NCBI GenBank assembly: GCA_963682055.1
Contig: OY821742.1
Span: 30,041,060 to 30,105,059, forward strand
Length of the DNA: 64,000 nt
From: Primula veris
Taxonomy: Eukaryota; Streptophyta; Magnoliopsida; Ericales; Primulaceae
Direction of reading: 5' to 3'
Within the stretch, counting starts at the first letter, position 1; the number at the start of each line of letters is the position of its first letter. Of this stretch, positions 32,566-44,572 are shown piece by piece. The notes below the pieces were generated by a model that was not told where the DNA came from, did no database searches, and was given only the letters and a program-made list of their open reading frames with translations. A program made the translations under genes and the position numbers.

Positions 32566-33639
32566 TTTTTTTCTAATAACTAAACAAAATAAATCTATCA
32601 AAATCAATCATCAAACTTTTTGTATAAATATTAAGAAAAACCTACTCAAACCAATTAAGCATAAAAGTCAAAATATTATTAAGCAATTGAAATTAAAAAA
32701 AATCAAAATAGTCAAGATGCGTTTCCATGAATGTAAATTATTCGTATGTATATCCAGACTACAGAGTACGCATGCAAGAATGGTTTTGGAGTAATCAGTA
32801 AAATGAAAAGGTTATTCAAAGTTGAAAGTCCATCAATATTTGCAAATGTTTTGTGATCTAATCAGACTAATCTTATACGTACTAAATTTGTTCAAAAGAT
32901 TTGAACTAGTACTAATTTTGCATATATAATATCCTTATGTAGTGTATTTATAATTGCATTTAACCCACTTTAATATTATATTAGTATATTATTCTTTTTC
33001 TACCGTGTTTTAACATGTGTCCTTGACACACCATGCGACATCACTTGCAAAAGGCTATATTTACTATTGACATGAAAATTCCTATTAGAAAATTGAAAAG
33101 AAAACATATAATTTTGAAAGAGGTTACAATAAAAAAATATTGAGTGGTTTACAGAATAACGAATTTATAAATTGTGGGGTTGCCACGACAACTCCTGGCC
33201 ATGCATATGTGTCGCCCCTGAGAGTAACCGTATATAAGTCAGAAATAAAAATAGCTCAGAGTGTGCAAACCAAACCAACTATCACTAGTTAGAATCTGAA
33301 TAGAAAAGCTACAAGCTATTGAAAAAATGGTCTATCTCAAAGGAAATTACACAAAAATAGTAAATCCGACTCAAATATCAGGCAAGGTCACGAAAGTAAA
33401 ATTTCATCATTGGTCGATTAACAAGACGTCCGGCTCATATCTCGTATCAATGTGATCCCAAAAAAACAGTCATGGTGAATAATAGAATATGGGCCGAAGA
33501 GTTAAAACATTCAACCGCATGTCAATAAGGTAGCACGATGCATCTAGCTTACAAATTAAACCCCAGCTAACCCTAGCTCTCCAAAAAGTCCCAAGCGGTA
33601 TTTGCCATACCAATCAAACACCCTATCCTCCTGTCTCTT

Positions 33640-33701
33640 ATTAAAGAAATAAGTTAAACTTATAGCACCAATTAAAGAAATAAGTTAAACTTATAGCACC
33701 A
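33640..33701 (+). repeat. 31-bp tandem duplication
   Basis: ATTAAAGAAATAAGTTAAAC plus TTATAGCACCA occurs twice without change (33640-33670 and 33671-33701). Perfect identity suggests a recent event. Confidence 0.9.
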
Positions 33702-33957
33702 ATATTACCTAGAAGGGTACCTGAAGAGCATATCTCCAAACAAACAAGAAGCAACACTAAGTTTTCGAACATATGATAGAATGCACCGTCATGGTACTCA
33801 AGTAATATCCAATCGAAAACCACTAACACAATAGGTACAAGTTATAGTAGGTAAATCTTTGTAAACATTACAAATGCCTATGTGATTGTGTATAGCACAC
33901 CCCAACCAAAATCTCTTCTCTTCAAACCAAGACTAACGGAGCTACTATTATGCACGA

Positions 33958-33983
33958 GGGGGGGGGGGGGGGGGGGGGGGGGG
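33958..33983 (+). repeat. G26 homopolymer
   Basis: Twenty-six G residues in a row, a rare run that could form G-quadruplex-like structure. Its exact length may be unreliable, as sequencers often misread such tracts. Confidence 0.85.
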
Positions 33984-34684
33984 TTCCATAAATCCAAGTC
34001 TAAATAAAATTACATTTAAGGCTTGGAGTTTGAAAAGAAACAAAGGGGCTTGATCAACTTGGTACCCATCAACTAACTTATTTGAATCAATGTATTGATT
34101 TAGGAATTTCCCAAAAGAGTTTAGACTCGACCATCCCCAATGATAACCGAAAAGAACCCAATGAGAAAATATAGGACTGGCTTGACGAAGAGGATAAAGA
34201 AGGGAGAAGGCCTAAAAGAGAGGAAATGAAGAGTTTGAGATGAAGACTAGATGAACAGAAAGAAGGTGCAAGGAGGCGAGTGATACGACAGAGAGTAAGG
34301 TAGGGGAATGGGGAGCTGCTTGGGGGTAAGGGCGTCAAAGGCCATGCAATATATATATATATATAAATTAATAATTGGTGGGAAAAACCCACTGTTTATT
34401 TTATTAATTAACGGAAAAATGAAAAGTGGGGGAAAACCCTCACAATTTTTTTTTATAAATTCGTTACAAATCAAAAGGCACAAACTGAATTGAAACCAGA
34501 CAAAAAACAATAGGAACCAAAAAAGTAAAAAATGAAATCTCTTAAAGCCTCCCACGCGTTTTCCCTGCTCACGACCTTTCCCAATCGTCAACCTCTTTGT
34601 AAAACAATAGCGATTTATCTTCATTTAATTCGAATATAGGGGATTTTGTCTTTTCTAGACCAGCAACTCTTTGCAGCGATTTAG

Positions 34685-35348
34685 GGCACTGAGAAATCGT
34701 TTGAAGAAGATCTTATGGAAAAGTTGTTATGCTTGCAAAAGCTATATACAATAGAGCTAAATCAAAGCAACAACGATGACATCCTAAGAAGCATATCAAA
34801 GCTAACACGACTAAGGAAGGTCGGTATAATTGGGCTAAAAAGTGGAGATGCAAAGGAGCTATGCTCAACACTTGAGAAGTTGACCGAGCTTCGTTCATTA
34901 TATATTTTTGCTATAACATCCATGGATCTAGAATCTCTTTCTTCACCTCCCAAATTTCTTCACACACTCGTAGTAAGAGGAAAAGATAAAGAAGTTGTCC
35001 GAATGGATAGCTTCTCTTCATTACGTGACTAAATTGGAACTAATTGATTGCCAGTTGAAGGAAGATCCTCTACTGCAGCTTCAAGAGTTACCCAATCTAA
35101 CTTATCTCACACTTAATTTTGAAGCATATTCAGGGGAAGAATTGTGTTTCAAAGCAGGTACATTTAAACAACTTGTTGAGTTGGGAATTGTTTGCTTGAC
35201 TGAGCTGAAGCATGTGAGTGTAATGGAAGGTGCCATGCCTCGCCTGAAACAGTTATTTATATGGGGCTGTTATTTGATGGAGGAGCTTCCATCTGGCATC
35301 GAAACTCTCCCTTTCCTATCCCTTTTGGAATTCAGTGACATGTCTTAG
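34685..35348 (+). pseudogene. CC-NB-LRR-type disease resistance gene, LRR tail fragment
   Basis: The frame from 34685 reads MEKLLCLQKLYTIELNQSNN and LTRLRKVGIIGLKSGDAKEL, then LCSTLEKLTELRSLYIFAIT and ends at a stop at 35032. In another frame SEWIASLHYVTKLELIDCQL (about 34995 on) continues to MPRLKQLFIWGCYLMEELPS and ETLPFLSLLEFSDMS, stop at 35348. The two halves join naturally if a small indel near 34985 (GATAAAGAAG) is allowed. The pattern of repeats and the closing 'MPRLKxLxIxxC..MEELPSGIE' are those of RPM1/RPP13-like intracellular immune receptors. The coiled coil, NB-ARC domain and first repeats are missing, and a stop lies just upstream (TAG at about 34682). Confidence 0.85.
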
Positions 35349-35604
35349 TCATTTAAGTCAAAATTGAAACAAGACCTGAAAAATGGAAACGCTTTTCATA
35401 TTGCATACATCCCTGTAGTATGGGTTAGTGGAGAAGTTTTCTATGGGAATATCGGGTCGGGTTGAAGCTAATCACGATAGGTTATTAATTTAATCTCAAT
35501 TCCAACCAACTTAATGTAATATTACTATGTAATAGAAACCCTATTAACTGTTTGTAATATATAAAAGTGTTTAATTATGTTTCGATGACTCGTGTTTTGG
35601 GCAC
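35349..35604 (+). other. 3' flank of the LRR fragment, no gene
   Basis: AT-rich sequence after the LRR stop, with TGTAATATTAC, TAATAGAAACC and TGTAATATATAAAAG, which could be the old 3' untranslated region. Nothing else is seen. Confidence 0.4.
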
Positions 35605-35709
35605 TTTTAAGAATGAATTATCTAATTTTTTATAATCCTGTTTTAGTGATATAAATTTATAGTTTGCCTTATAATCCTGTTTTAAGAATGAATTATCTAA
35701 TTTTTTATA
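35605..35709 (+). repeat. scrambled short repeats at the tandem-duplication junction
   Basis: A 30-base string TTTTAAGAATGAATTATCTA+ATTTTTTATA occurs at 35605-35634 and again at 35680-35709. A 14-base string ATAATCCTGTTTTA occurs at 35632-35645 and 35671-35684. In the first copy the order is 30-mer then 14-mer; in the second it is 14-mer then 30-mer. Copy-2 homology to 1743 begins at the very end of the second 30-mer, at TTTTTTATATACG. Such filler is what template switching during end-joining repair leaves. Confidence 0.8.
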
Positions 35710-37759
35710 TACGAAAAAAAATCCAAAAAACAATTAGCAAAACCGAAAAAATACAAAAAATATTTTGAGTCTTTATTTTCATCTCTTACTTTGAAGAACT
35801 TTTAGGAGTTCTTAGATTTTATAAACGATTTTCTGCCACCCTTGTATTTTATATGGTTCTTTAGTGTTTATATTAGACAACCATAAGGATTTTTGGAAAA
35901 ATTAATCAGAATTGAGGCCTTGCGGACCTGACCGGTCAACCTGACCGATCAACCGACTACAGATTTGGATCAGAGTTGATTTTCTCAAAATTTAGCTGTT
36001 CACTCCACCTTATTGCCACACAAAAAGGTGTATTTACTCTATAACTCTGCTTTTCTTAATTTTTTTAAATACTTATTGTGTTTAGGCTATCGTGTTGCAT
36101 TGTGAATAGCTGTGTGAGGATTGCATAAGAAAAAAAATGAAAATGAAAAAATTGTTTGATACTTGTTGGAGGGAGTCAAGGCATGTTTATATCTTATAGT
36201 TTACATTGTTTGACACACTCTCTATTGTAGTTTTTTATTTTTCGAAAGTTCGATCAATATGAGTATTAACCTCTTAGCAAACAAAGTTGAAATTGCAATT
36301 AGATACAAACTGAAATAAAGTTTAAAATGAAGTAAAAAGCAGTTATAAACGTTAAACTAAGCGCAACTTTATGATTAAACATTGAGTTATCAAAAAGCTG
36401 GAATTACGTAGAGCACTTTTTAGGACCTTCATACACATGACTGTGGGTGGGGGGCACTATATATGACCTAGTTCTAGGATTTCTTACCGTGGGTTACATC
36501 AGGGTACTCAGAGATTTGAGAGTCCCCACTAAATACAGCCGAGTTGCTTAAAGTAAGCCGGATACCGAAATGGTCAAGTAGGAGTTACGCGACATCGACA
36601 TTATTGCATTTTTGACGATTTAGAGTTGTCTCCAATATTGACTTCGACACACTTATTCAATTGGGAGAAGTTTTACGAGACGACATTTATTTTGAGCATT
36701 CGACACGGATTTATGGATTTCACGCGATCATTTTATTTTTATCGCTTTATGTGGTTAGTCAGTAGTACTTTGTTGATAAGACATTGAGGCAAATTCTCGA
36801 TAGATAATTTTGAGTTTTACACTGCTTTATTAGGCCATTTCAATAATATCTGGGAACTATACCCGATCTAAAAAAAAAAAGTGATATGAAAAAAAAGAAG
36901 AAAAAATAAAATAAAAAAATCGAAGTGACTTGATAGGCCAGCAATCTTGTTTATTAGCCCAAGTCATTTGTTATTACACTTAGCAGTTTCTTTTTATTCT
37001 TCTTATATTGATATGAATTGTATTTACCGAGCATGTTTATAAGCTCGAGTTCATTTTGTTACACGTACTAGACACTCCCAAAGGGAGTCGTGATTATTAT
37101 ATCACTTAGGCACTTCTATTCTTAGAAAAGTGCATTATTACATTTGATACTTCCATTTCTACGAAGTTTTATTTTCGTTTTTTTGGAGACGACACCAACA
37201 CCGAGCATATAAGTTCGAGGCATATTTTCGACATCGACATTAGCACCACTTGGCTGATTCTTCACCAACATAGAAGGCTTGACCATTAGGAGTCTAGCAA
37301 ACGTCTAGGTAGATTCAATAAGCCATATCAACCCCGGACGAACATCCAAAGGAGTGTTTTTGAGTGATTGAGTGATGTGTCAGATGTGAACGAGGCAAAT
37401 ATGAGTACTCTATTTGATTGCTAGTTAGTAGTAAATTCGGTTGATTATAAGGGCATGTTCTAGTTGACTTTTGTACTTATTTTTTTCCGCCTCTATTTCT
37501 TTTAGTGATTGTACTCTTTGTGTCGTTGTAGTAAATCATCACGAGACAAAACTCGTCATTTTAAAAGGTTTAACGGCTTGTTGCATATGCTAAATGTAAT
37601 CGTGTTTTCTACAACAGTGGTTTATCCTTAATTTTATCGCATTTAGTTTTAGGCTAGTTAGTGCACTAAACTCAAAAGGAAAAATAATTTTTAAAAAGAC
37701 AATCAACAAACTTTACTTATTTGTTATCGCTTCCAACGCTCGAGACAAGCATTAAGCTA
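35710..37759 (+). mobile_element. internal part of Ty3/gypsy element, copy 2
   Basis: Equivalent of 1750-3785 without the protease part, which lies outside the duplicated unit. No coding frame is seen. Confidence 0.5.
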
Positions 37760-38904
37760 GTTGGGGGGTATGATTAGGCAACAAAATGGTCATTTTTAGG
37801 TATTAATATGATATGAATTAGGATAGTTTTGTTGACATTTAGGCTTGTTTAATCCACGTTTTGTGTTTTTCTGTATTTTCCCGGTTTATTTGCAATTGTA
37901 TACATCTTTGTAGAAAAAATCATGAAATTAACGCAAAAACAAGACAATGACGCAAGAAAGACCGAAAGAGGGACCAAAAGAGAACATTTCAGAAGAGAAA
38001 GGACCTCAAAGTCAACACCAAGAAGTTATAAAATGTACTCAAGTCAAGATAAGAGGAAAATAAGATTCTAAAAGCCGACATGACTGGTCAGGTTGGCCGG
38101 TCATGTGCCATTATATTTTAAATTTTGGATAAGATAAAGTTTGTTATGATTTGATAAGTTTATATAGATCTCTCCTATTCCAAAAATACAACATTTCACA
38201 ATATTTTTCAGAGACTTTTCATCACAAATTCGTTCCAAAGAGAGAGGAAAGAAAAATACATTAAAATTGAGAGTTTGTGCACGAATTCTCCGTTTTATCG
38301 TAAGATCATCTCTTGTTCGTACTTTTTACGTTGCTTTTTGGGTATTTCCTTTGCTTTTACTGCATGCTTACATATGTTTGCATGTTTTAAATCATTAATC
38401 TTATCTCTCGCATGCAAAACTAGTAAAAACAAATCGGTAACGTCGTATATGCTAGTTACAGATTAATTAACGCCGCATGTTGAAGAACGTAACTTGTTAA
38501 TAATTTGGAAAGCCTTTAAAATAACCTAATAATATGATATTTAGTAGTTTTAAAACCCCCGAGGAACGAGCCATTGGATTGACAACCCAACCGCTAACGC
38601 TCTCCTCGTTACTAATTAATTGACACCTAATTAGTAAAACTCCTCTAAAATTATCGTTGCCAACAACCACACGGTTTCACGGACGATAATCTTGTTGTAC
38701 TTCCCAAGGAAAATAACTCTACTACCCTCGTGCTCCTGCGAGTACTTTTAGTGCGTAGGGAAAAATTACGGACCGAAAGGGCCGACAGACAATGTCCAGT
38801 TACTCTCAGTTTTTAGGTGACTTTCCACCGATCTTGAGAGGAATAATTATTACTGAGGCGTTAGGGTTTGCGAATTTTAGATTGGTTGGGTGATTGGCTG
38901 GTGG
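37760..38904 (+). mobile_element. polypurine tract and probable 3' LTR of Ty3/gypsy element, copy 2
   Basis: TTGGGGGGTA then TGATTAGGC at 37771, aligned to 3797 with an offset of 33,974. Same open question about the right end as in copy 1. Confidence 0.4.
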
Positions 38905-40230
38905 CTAGGGGAGGAGAGACAATACGATTTCTCTCTCTTTCTTCTGGTCCAGGTGGAAATGAAGAGGCTAGAAGGGGACAGTTGGCTTATTACAGAAGAA
39001 TTACACATGCGGCCCCTCAAGTTACCCTCAAAAATTAATTGAACCCTGTGTTTTTAAATTGCGACTTTTATTAGTAATTCGTGTAACAAGTATTACTTTT
39101 GTTCTATTTGATCTCATATTTTGGAGATCTGGCTGTAACAATACTCTATTTTCTTTTTGTGGGTTCGTTTCCCCTCTTTTTCTATTCTAGTAAAAAAAAT
39201 GGGGTTGATATTTGGTTAATCACTTATTACGCTTACAAATTACAATATGCACCCTAACAAGCCCATGCGGACTTTCTTGTACTTTTAAACAAGTATTGTT
39301 AGTTGATATTTGGTAAATCACTTATTTGGTCATAAAAGCTGGTAGCTTGATTATCTGTGAAAACAGTTGTCTCTATCTTCTTCTGCTTATTTTCCGCCTC
39401 ATTCCCTATCATTTCAGTTAAAACTTCTTCTGCTGTCAAATGAAATATTATTCAAAGTTAAAGCAATTATAAAGAAGAGACTAAGATCCGCTGTAAATAG
39501 CCATTTATATCTAGGGTTAAACAAATAGAATATTTTTCGAAAAAATGAGTCACAATCGAATGATTTTCATTCATTTTGGTCTAATGAAGTAGCGAGCCAC
39601 ATTTAAAAGAGAAAGAACAAAAACACAGAAGAAATACGCAAAGCAGAAACGAGAAAAAGTTGGGCATAATCATAAAAGAATAGGGAACACGGGAGGGATG
39701 ACTGTACTAATTGTTAAAAAATTAACATAACTCTACTTTAAAAAAGGATTCTTTTAGGACAATATAACTTTCACAACCACATAACTTGTGAAAGGAATTA
39801 TTATGTGGTTCAAACGACGATATCATTTTTTGCAGATTCTTACAAGAATGTAACTAAAAAGAGTTATTATGTGGTACAGGTGTAAAACTTTCAGACTCAC
39901 ATTCCACAATATCACAAAATTTTACATAACTTGTAAATGTGTGCCAAATTACTAATAGAGTTACACTAGCTTCTTATTGGTATATATAGTTACAAATAGC
40001 TAGTTTCATGCCATAAGTTCATTACCTCAACACATATTGTTTTCATCACTAACGTAGTTCAAATTGGACAGAAAAGAATCATCGTATGTCTTTCCAGATT
40101 GTGGTAAGTTTTAGTTAGTGTTTTCCCTACATGCATATACACATTCTGTTAGTTCAATCAGTGCCAATTTGATGATTACTTAAACCAAAATCATGATCAA
40201 ATATCATAAAGGCGTCATGATCACACTTAC

Positions 40231-40310
40231 CTAGCCCTTTGGTTTTGAAACCAAACTTCCACTTGTCTAGTCTGCAGACTCAGCTGCCTCGCCAACGCCA
40301 TATTCTGACT
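40231..40310 (-). pseudogene. HD-Zip class II exon 2, block A, copy 2
   Basis: Same as 6258-6337, with MALARQLSLQTRQVEVWFQN then QRAR and the GTAAGT donor intact. It shares the arginine-to-glutamine change. Confidence 0.75.
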
Positions 40311-40712
40311 CTGGCAACACCAGAAACACAGAGCATAAACGTAAGCAAAAAACTACCTTTAGAGCAATCTATGAATTCACATATTTACTAATGCGCCCTA
40401 TTTAATTATATTTGTAGTTATCATTGCACAGTAATAATATGGGCATAATAGTATCTTAAACAATTCATGATATTTTAAAAAGATAACAGACTAGTTGGCC
40501 TACCAAATCTAGTCTGAATGAACTGGAAAGGTTCAGCCAAACAAGGCTCTAGTAAGGAAACTGCAAAACAAATGATCATCGCAGTTTTTAGTCGACCAAA
40601 ACATACCTACTTCACTATATACATAGTCCTCATTCACTTATTCCTAACCAAAATTATATTTACCCTTTCCAATCTTTGCAATTTACATTTCTGTCCTTAG
40701 CCAACACACCAA

Positions 40713-40941
40713 TTACACACAAGGACGGCAGGTCCTCAGTCGGTTGATGAGCCAATTAGCAGTCGTCGTTTTCTGTTCTGATGCAATGGGTGAAGATTTT
40801 AGGACTTCACCCACACGCTCGCATTTAGGGCACATGGTGATCTCAGTGACTTCTTTCTGTAGCCGACGATTCTCCTCGGCCAGATCTTCACACCACCTCT
40901 TCAAGTATGCACAATCCACCTCCGTCTTCTTGAACTTTGTA
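40713..40941 (-). pseudogene. HD-Zip class II exon 3, block A, copy 2
   Basis: Encodes the same zipper and MCPKCERVG motif as 6740-6968. The acceptor is damaged in the same way (TTTCGGTACAAAG), so the damage predates the duplication. Confidence 0.75.
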
Positions 40942-41715
40942 CCGAAATCATGAAACAAACTTGATTATATTTTCAGTCACCATTGTAAAATATAGGTATC
41001 ATTAATACTGATTTAATTTTATGATAGTATGTTATTAGTGTTCAGGCCTCACGGCCCCATGGTACTAGTCCAAAAGCCATCACAATCCTCCTTGAATGTG
41101 AGCGTAATTGCATACGTAAAAATACTTAAGTGTCTAGACTACGCATGAATGAGAAGCACATCTACTCTTTGTAAAAACTCAAAGATTATAGTGATTTAGA
41201 GTCATCAATAAATAGAAAAATAGAAGGCTATTTACATGTAAAGATACAAAACAAACAGTGGTAAATTTCAGCTACATCATTTGGTATATATGCAATTTAA
41301 TTATAAACTTGAAAGTTAACATTTCTGAAAAGCAAATTAACGTATTAATAAAAGAGTAATCATAAGATATATCTAATCATAAAGCATCCGCATTGCCATG
41401 ATACTAAGCCAAGTTTAGAAATAGTTAGGAACAGAATAAAATTGGATAAAGTAGATATATCATGCATAAAAAATATGTGTAACTTGGAAACTTACAGATG
41501 ACACTAGTCACTGGATTATATAAACTTTACAAATCATAAACCAAAATGACAAAAACAATTTAATTACTCACCCAAGTCCAAACCAAAATTCAAGGATAAT
41601 AAGAAAGGAAAAAGGGTCGAATTGGTCAACGTAGTAAGAACTTGTCTTCTAAGCTCTTAAGAACTTTATCGTACTTTCAAACAACTAATAAATCATGTGA
41701 GAGAAAGAAAATATT

Positions 41716-41843
41716 ACCGCTTATCTGGTAATTCACTTATTCGCTTCCTGAAAATATGTATTTTTATTTGATTTGCTTCATCCTCTTCGTCGGTATCTTC
41801 CATCACTTCCACACCTGTCACTGATGTCGAAACAGACTTCTTA
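41716..41843 (-). pseudogene. small exon-like frame ending RISELPDKR, block A, copy 2
   Basis: Counterpart of 7743-7870 with no visible change. Same weak F-box resemblance. Confidence 0.25.
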
Positions 41844-43430
41844 TCTAACCCAAGGTTTTCAGGTTAGTACATAAAAAAATGACAATGCTATAAATGATGA
41901 GAGTACCTAATAATATGACTTTGCTATAAATGCTTAGATGATTTTTCAAGAATGTATACATAATTACGATCTGGTTACGTGGTGTAGAAAGACTATTGAT
42001 GTAACAATGTCATCACCAGATCTATATTAGCTCTCAAATGTACTAGCTCTCAAATTTATCACCAACAGACACAAATGATAACAAATATACTTCACCAAAA
42101 AGGGTGAGCCAAAAAAAAAAAAGCACATCATTTAGATCAGTATACAGTTTGTGAAAATTCAACTGGATCTCTCTAAAAAATTGCAAAAGGTCGATTCCGA
42201 CTTAGAAAATGCCATGCATACTTTTCAAGGGTTAAGAAATAAAAACCTGCTCGATAAATAAAAAATATATTTGTCAATTTAAGTGCTATCGATGATCAAT
42301 ACAAAGAGGAGGCGATGAATTAGACGTAAAAAAAATTAAATGTGTGATCTTGTTCATACACGACCAATATCTATTCAGCAATTCCATACACGACGAATAC
42401 TGGTCACGTCGTTTTACATATGGATTGTACAAATTGTATTAGGGGTACTAATAGTATTATTTTACCTTATTAACAACCCCCTTATTAAATGGTACTCCCT
42501 GATTAGTAATTAGGCCAAAAGAGTATGAAAATAAGGAGCCGCAATATTAGAAAGACCGATACCACCAATGGATACATGTGATGACAACAAAGTAGCACAT
42601 AATTTATATCAGTTTACTGTTAAGTGAAAAATTAACTGGATCTCATTAAAGTAAAAAATTGCAAAAAAGTCAACTCCGATTTCGAAAATATGTCAGGTAT
42701 ACTTGCCAACGATTAAGAAAATCTGCTGGACAAATAAGAAGCGATTAAGGCGGAAAAAAAAAAGTCAAGTTCCGAAGGTAATCAAGTTTAGAAACTTGTG
42801 GAATCTAACTATATTGTTAATCCCAGGTTAGTAATCATCCAAAAATAACTACAAAAAGGTAAAATACACTGCAACTTTTTGCATCTAAACATGTATAAGA
42901 GGGCCTTACACTTTTCTACCTTTATTTAGACAGGTGTTTTAATATCAAATAGAATCTCAGTCTTGTAAAACCAAATCGCTTTTGTTAAACAATAAATCAA
43001 ATTTCTTTTTGTTAAAAAATAAAATAAAATCCCCTCACTAAATCATTCAGTAAACAAAGCAGAGTAACATGGCACCCAGAATTCATAACAATACTCAAAC
43101 TCAAGTACAAGCTAGCTCTCAAATTCATCAATTAACAGATTCATAATAGAAACAATATCACCAATAGACGCATTTTGATGTAACAAACCTAATTCACCAA
43201 CACACTAGCACATCATTTGAAGAAATCTCATTAAAAAATTGCAAAAGACCAATTCCGACTTAAAAAATGTCATGCATACTTGTTAATTGGTTACGAAATG
43301 AAATTCAATACTTTTAAATTTAGGGTTATTCATCAATTTGGAAATTGTACGATCGATTTTTTAAAAACTTTTAAATAAGTAATCCATTAATCCAATTAGA
43401 AGGAAAGACTTATATATCTATTTAACAATA

Positions 43431-43536
43431 GTAATTTGCAAGAATTATTATCTGCCAACATATATTTAGAATTGTAATTTACAAGAATAATTATCAGCCA
43501 ACATATATTTAGAATAGTAATTTCCAAGAATTATTA
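43431..43536 (+). repeat. 43-bp tandem repeat, copy 2
   Basis: Counterpart of 9459-9564. One base differs in the second unit (ATTATCAGCC versus ATTATCTGCC). Confidence 0.8.
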
Positions 43537-44232
43537 ACAGGTAAAATCAAACAAACCATTGCACATAGGAACCTTAATCCTAACTCTAGATAAAATCCAA
43601 TCCACTCATACGTTGCATCAAAACTGAATCGCTAAATAAAATAATAATAAATAATAATAAAAAGAAATGAAGGGTAGATTGAGATTTGAGTTCAACCTGG
43701 AAGGGGCATTTGCTAGTTGGAGTCAATATTAGTAATTATGAAGGATACAATCTAAGAAATTTTATGTAGTGCCCTATTTATATACTGATAGTAATTATTA
43801 AGGAGTCAATATTTGTATAAATTATGTGCATCAGATATTATCAAGATTTCATAAATCCCAATTGAACTTTGTACAATCCTATTTGACTTTCTTGTTTGGC
43901 CGGTTCCATTTTTCTCTTAGTCAATTCAGACTATAAATTAATATTAAATTTCGTAGACTTATCATTTTGACTATTTTATAGTCCTCAGGTCACATATTAT
44001 AACGTATGGGTTGCCTAACTTTTTACGAAAACTTGATTATTCCATTTGTATTTGTCAAAAATGCCCTCTAATTTAGTAATACGAGTATTATTTTTTAGGT
44101 GAGCACGGACTCCACTGAGGAGGGAAGTTTTTAATCAATGTATTAAGACTCATTAGCATAATGGACCTTAAGCATGCATATCTCAGCAAGCCTGGCTGCT
44201 AGGTCTAAAAGTTCATTTTGTTACTGGAGTTT

Positions 44233-44567
44233 GAGTTTTGCAAATTTTGCATGCTACTAAAATTATTTAGTTTACCGAGACACCATCTTTTACGACTTCT
44301 GTTCCACAAGCCGGACAACTATGTTAGTCCCAGCCCCGTGGATCAGTAGAGAATATTAATCTCAACTCTTAACTAGGGCAGTTAACCAGCTTAGGTCAAA
44401 AACTCTTCTTTTTTTTGTTTGAAGTTTGCAAAGTTTGCATGCCAATATAATTATTTAGTTTACCAGGACACCATCTGTTACGATTTTTGTTCAACTAGCC
44501 AGAAACCTGTAGATGTCAGTCTCGGCCCAGTAATCAGTAGGGAAGATAAATCTCAGGTCTAACTGCA
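44233..44567 (+). repeat. 189-bp imperfect tandem duplication, copy 2
   Basis: Counterpart of 10261-10606. Its last bases are separated from the rest by the solo LTR. Confidence 0.65.
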
Positions 44568-44572
44568 TAGGC

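Larger units (their letters stand above)
20534..33220 (-). mobile_element. hAT-superfamily transposon, interrupted by an LTR retrotransposon
   Basis: The right end reads TGTCGCCCCTG (to 33220). On the minus strand this is CAGGGGCGACA, a typical hAT terminal repeat. It is followed by AGAGTAAC. About 12.7 kb to the left GGAGTAAC (20526-20533) stands before CTTGGGCTGA. The pair of 8-mers differs at one base and fits the 8-bp target duplication of hAT elements, though the left terminal repeat is badly eroded. Inside lies a broken TTF-zinc-finger hAT transposase on the minus strand. Without the 9.1-kb retrotransposon the element would be about 3.5 kb, a normal length. The left boundary is the weak point. 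Confidence 0.55.
33221..34684. other. no gene seen; simple repeats
   Basis: Between the hAT end and the LRR fragment. It holds a 31-bp tandem repeat, a long G run and a short (AT) run at about 34350. Frames on both strands at 34087-34624 overlap one another, are rich in phenylalanine or serine and look like chance. Confidence 0.45.
1743..35705 (+). repeat. 34-kb direct tandem duplication, copy 1
   Basis: From about 1743 the sequence recurs from 35706 in the same order and orientation. The offset is 33,960 at the start, about 33,973 through the A block, and 36,111-36,115 after a 2137-bp insertion in copy 2. Landmarks that align include the gypsy LTR start (3797/37771), HD-Zip exons (6740/40713 and 15056/51167), matK stop (17551/53661), hAT C-terminus (20719/56834) and inserted LTR (21368/57483). 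Mismatches are sparse by eye. Because copy 2 starts directly after the LRR fragment, the repeated unit is about 33.96 kb. The right end of copy 2 lies beyond the window. Confidence 0.9.
39229..44107. repeat. paralogous block A, copy 2
   Basis: Counterpart of 5255-10135. Small differences include a 3-base deletion near 42535 (AAATAAGGAGCC versus AAATAAGAAGGAGCC). No gene other than the HD-Zip pieces. Confidence 0.8.

Noticed and set aside
34087..34624. Overlapping frames on both strands rich in Ser, Leu or Phe
   Set aside because: Low complexity, mutually overlapping and without a motif; likely chance in GA/CT-rich DNA.
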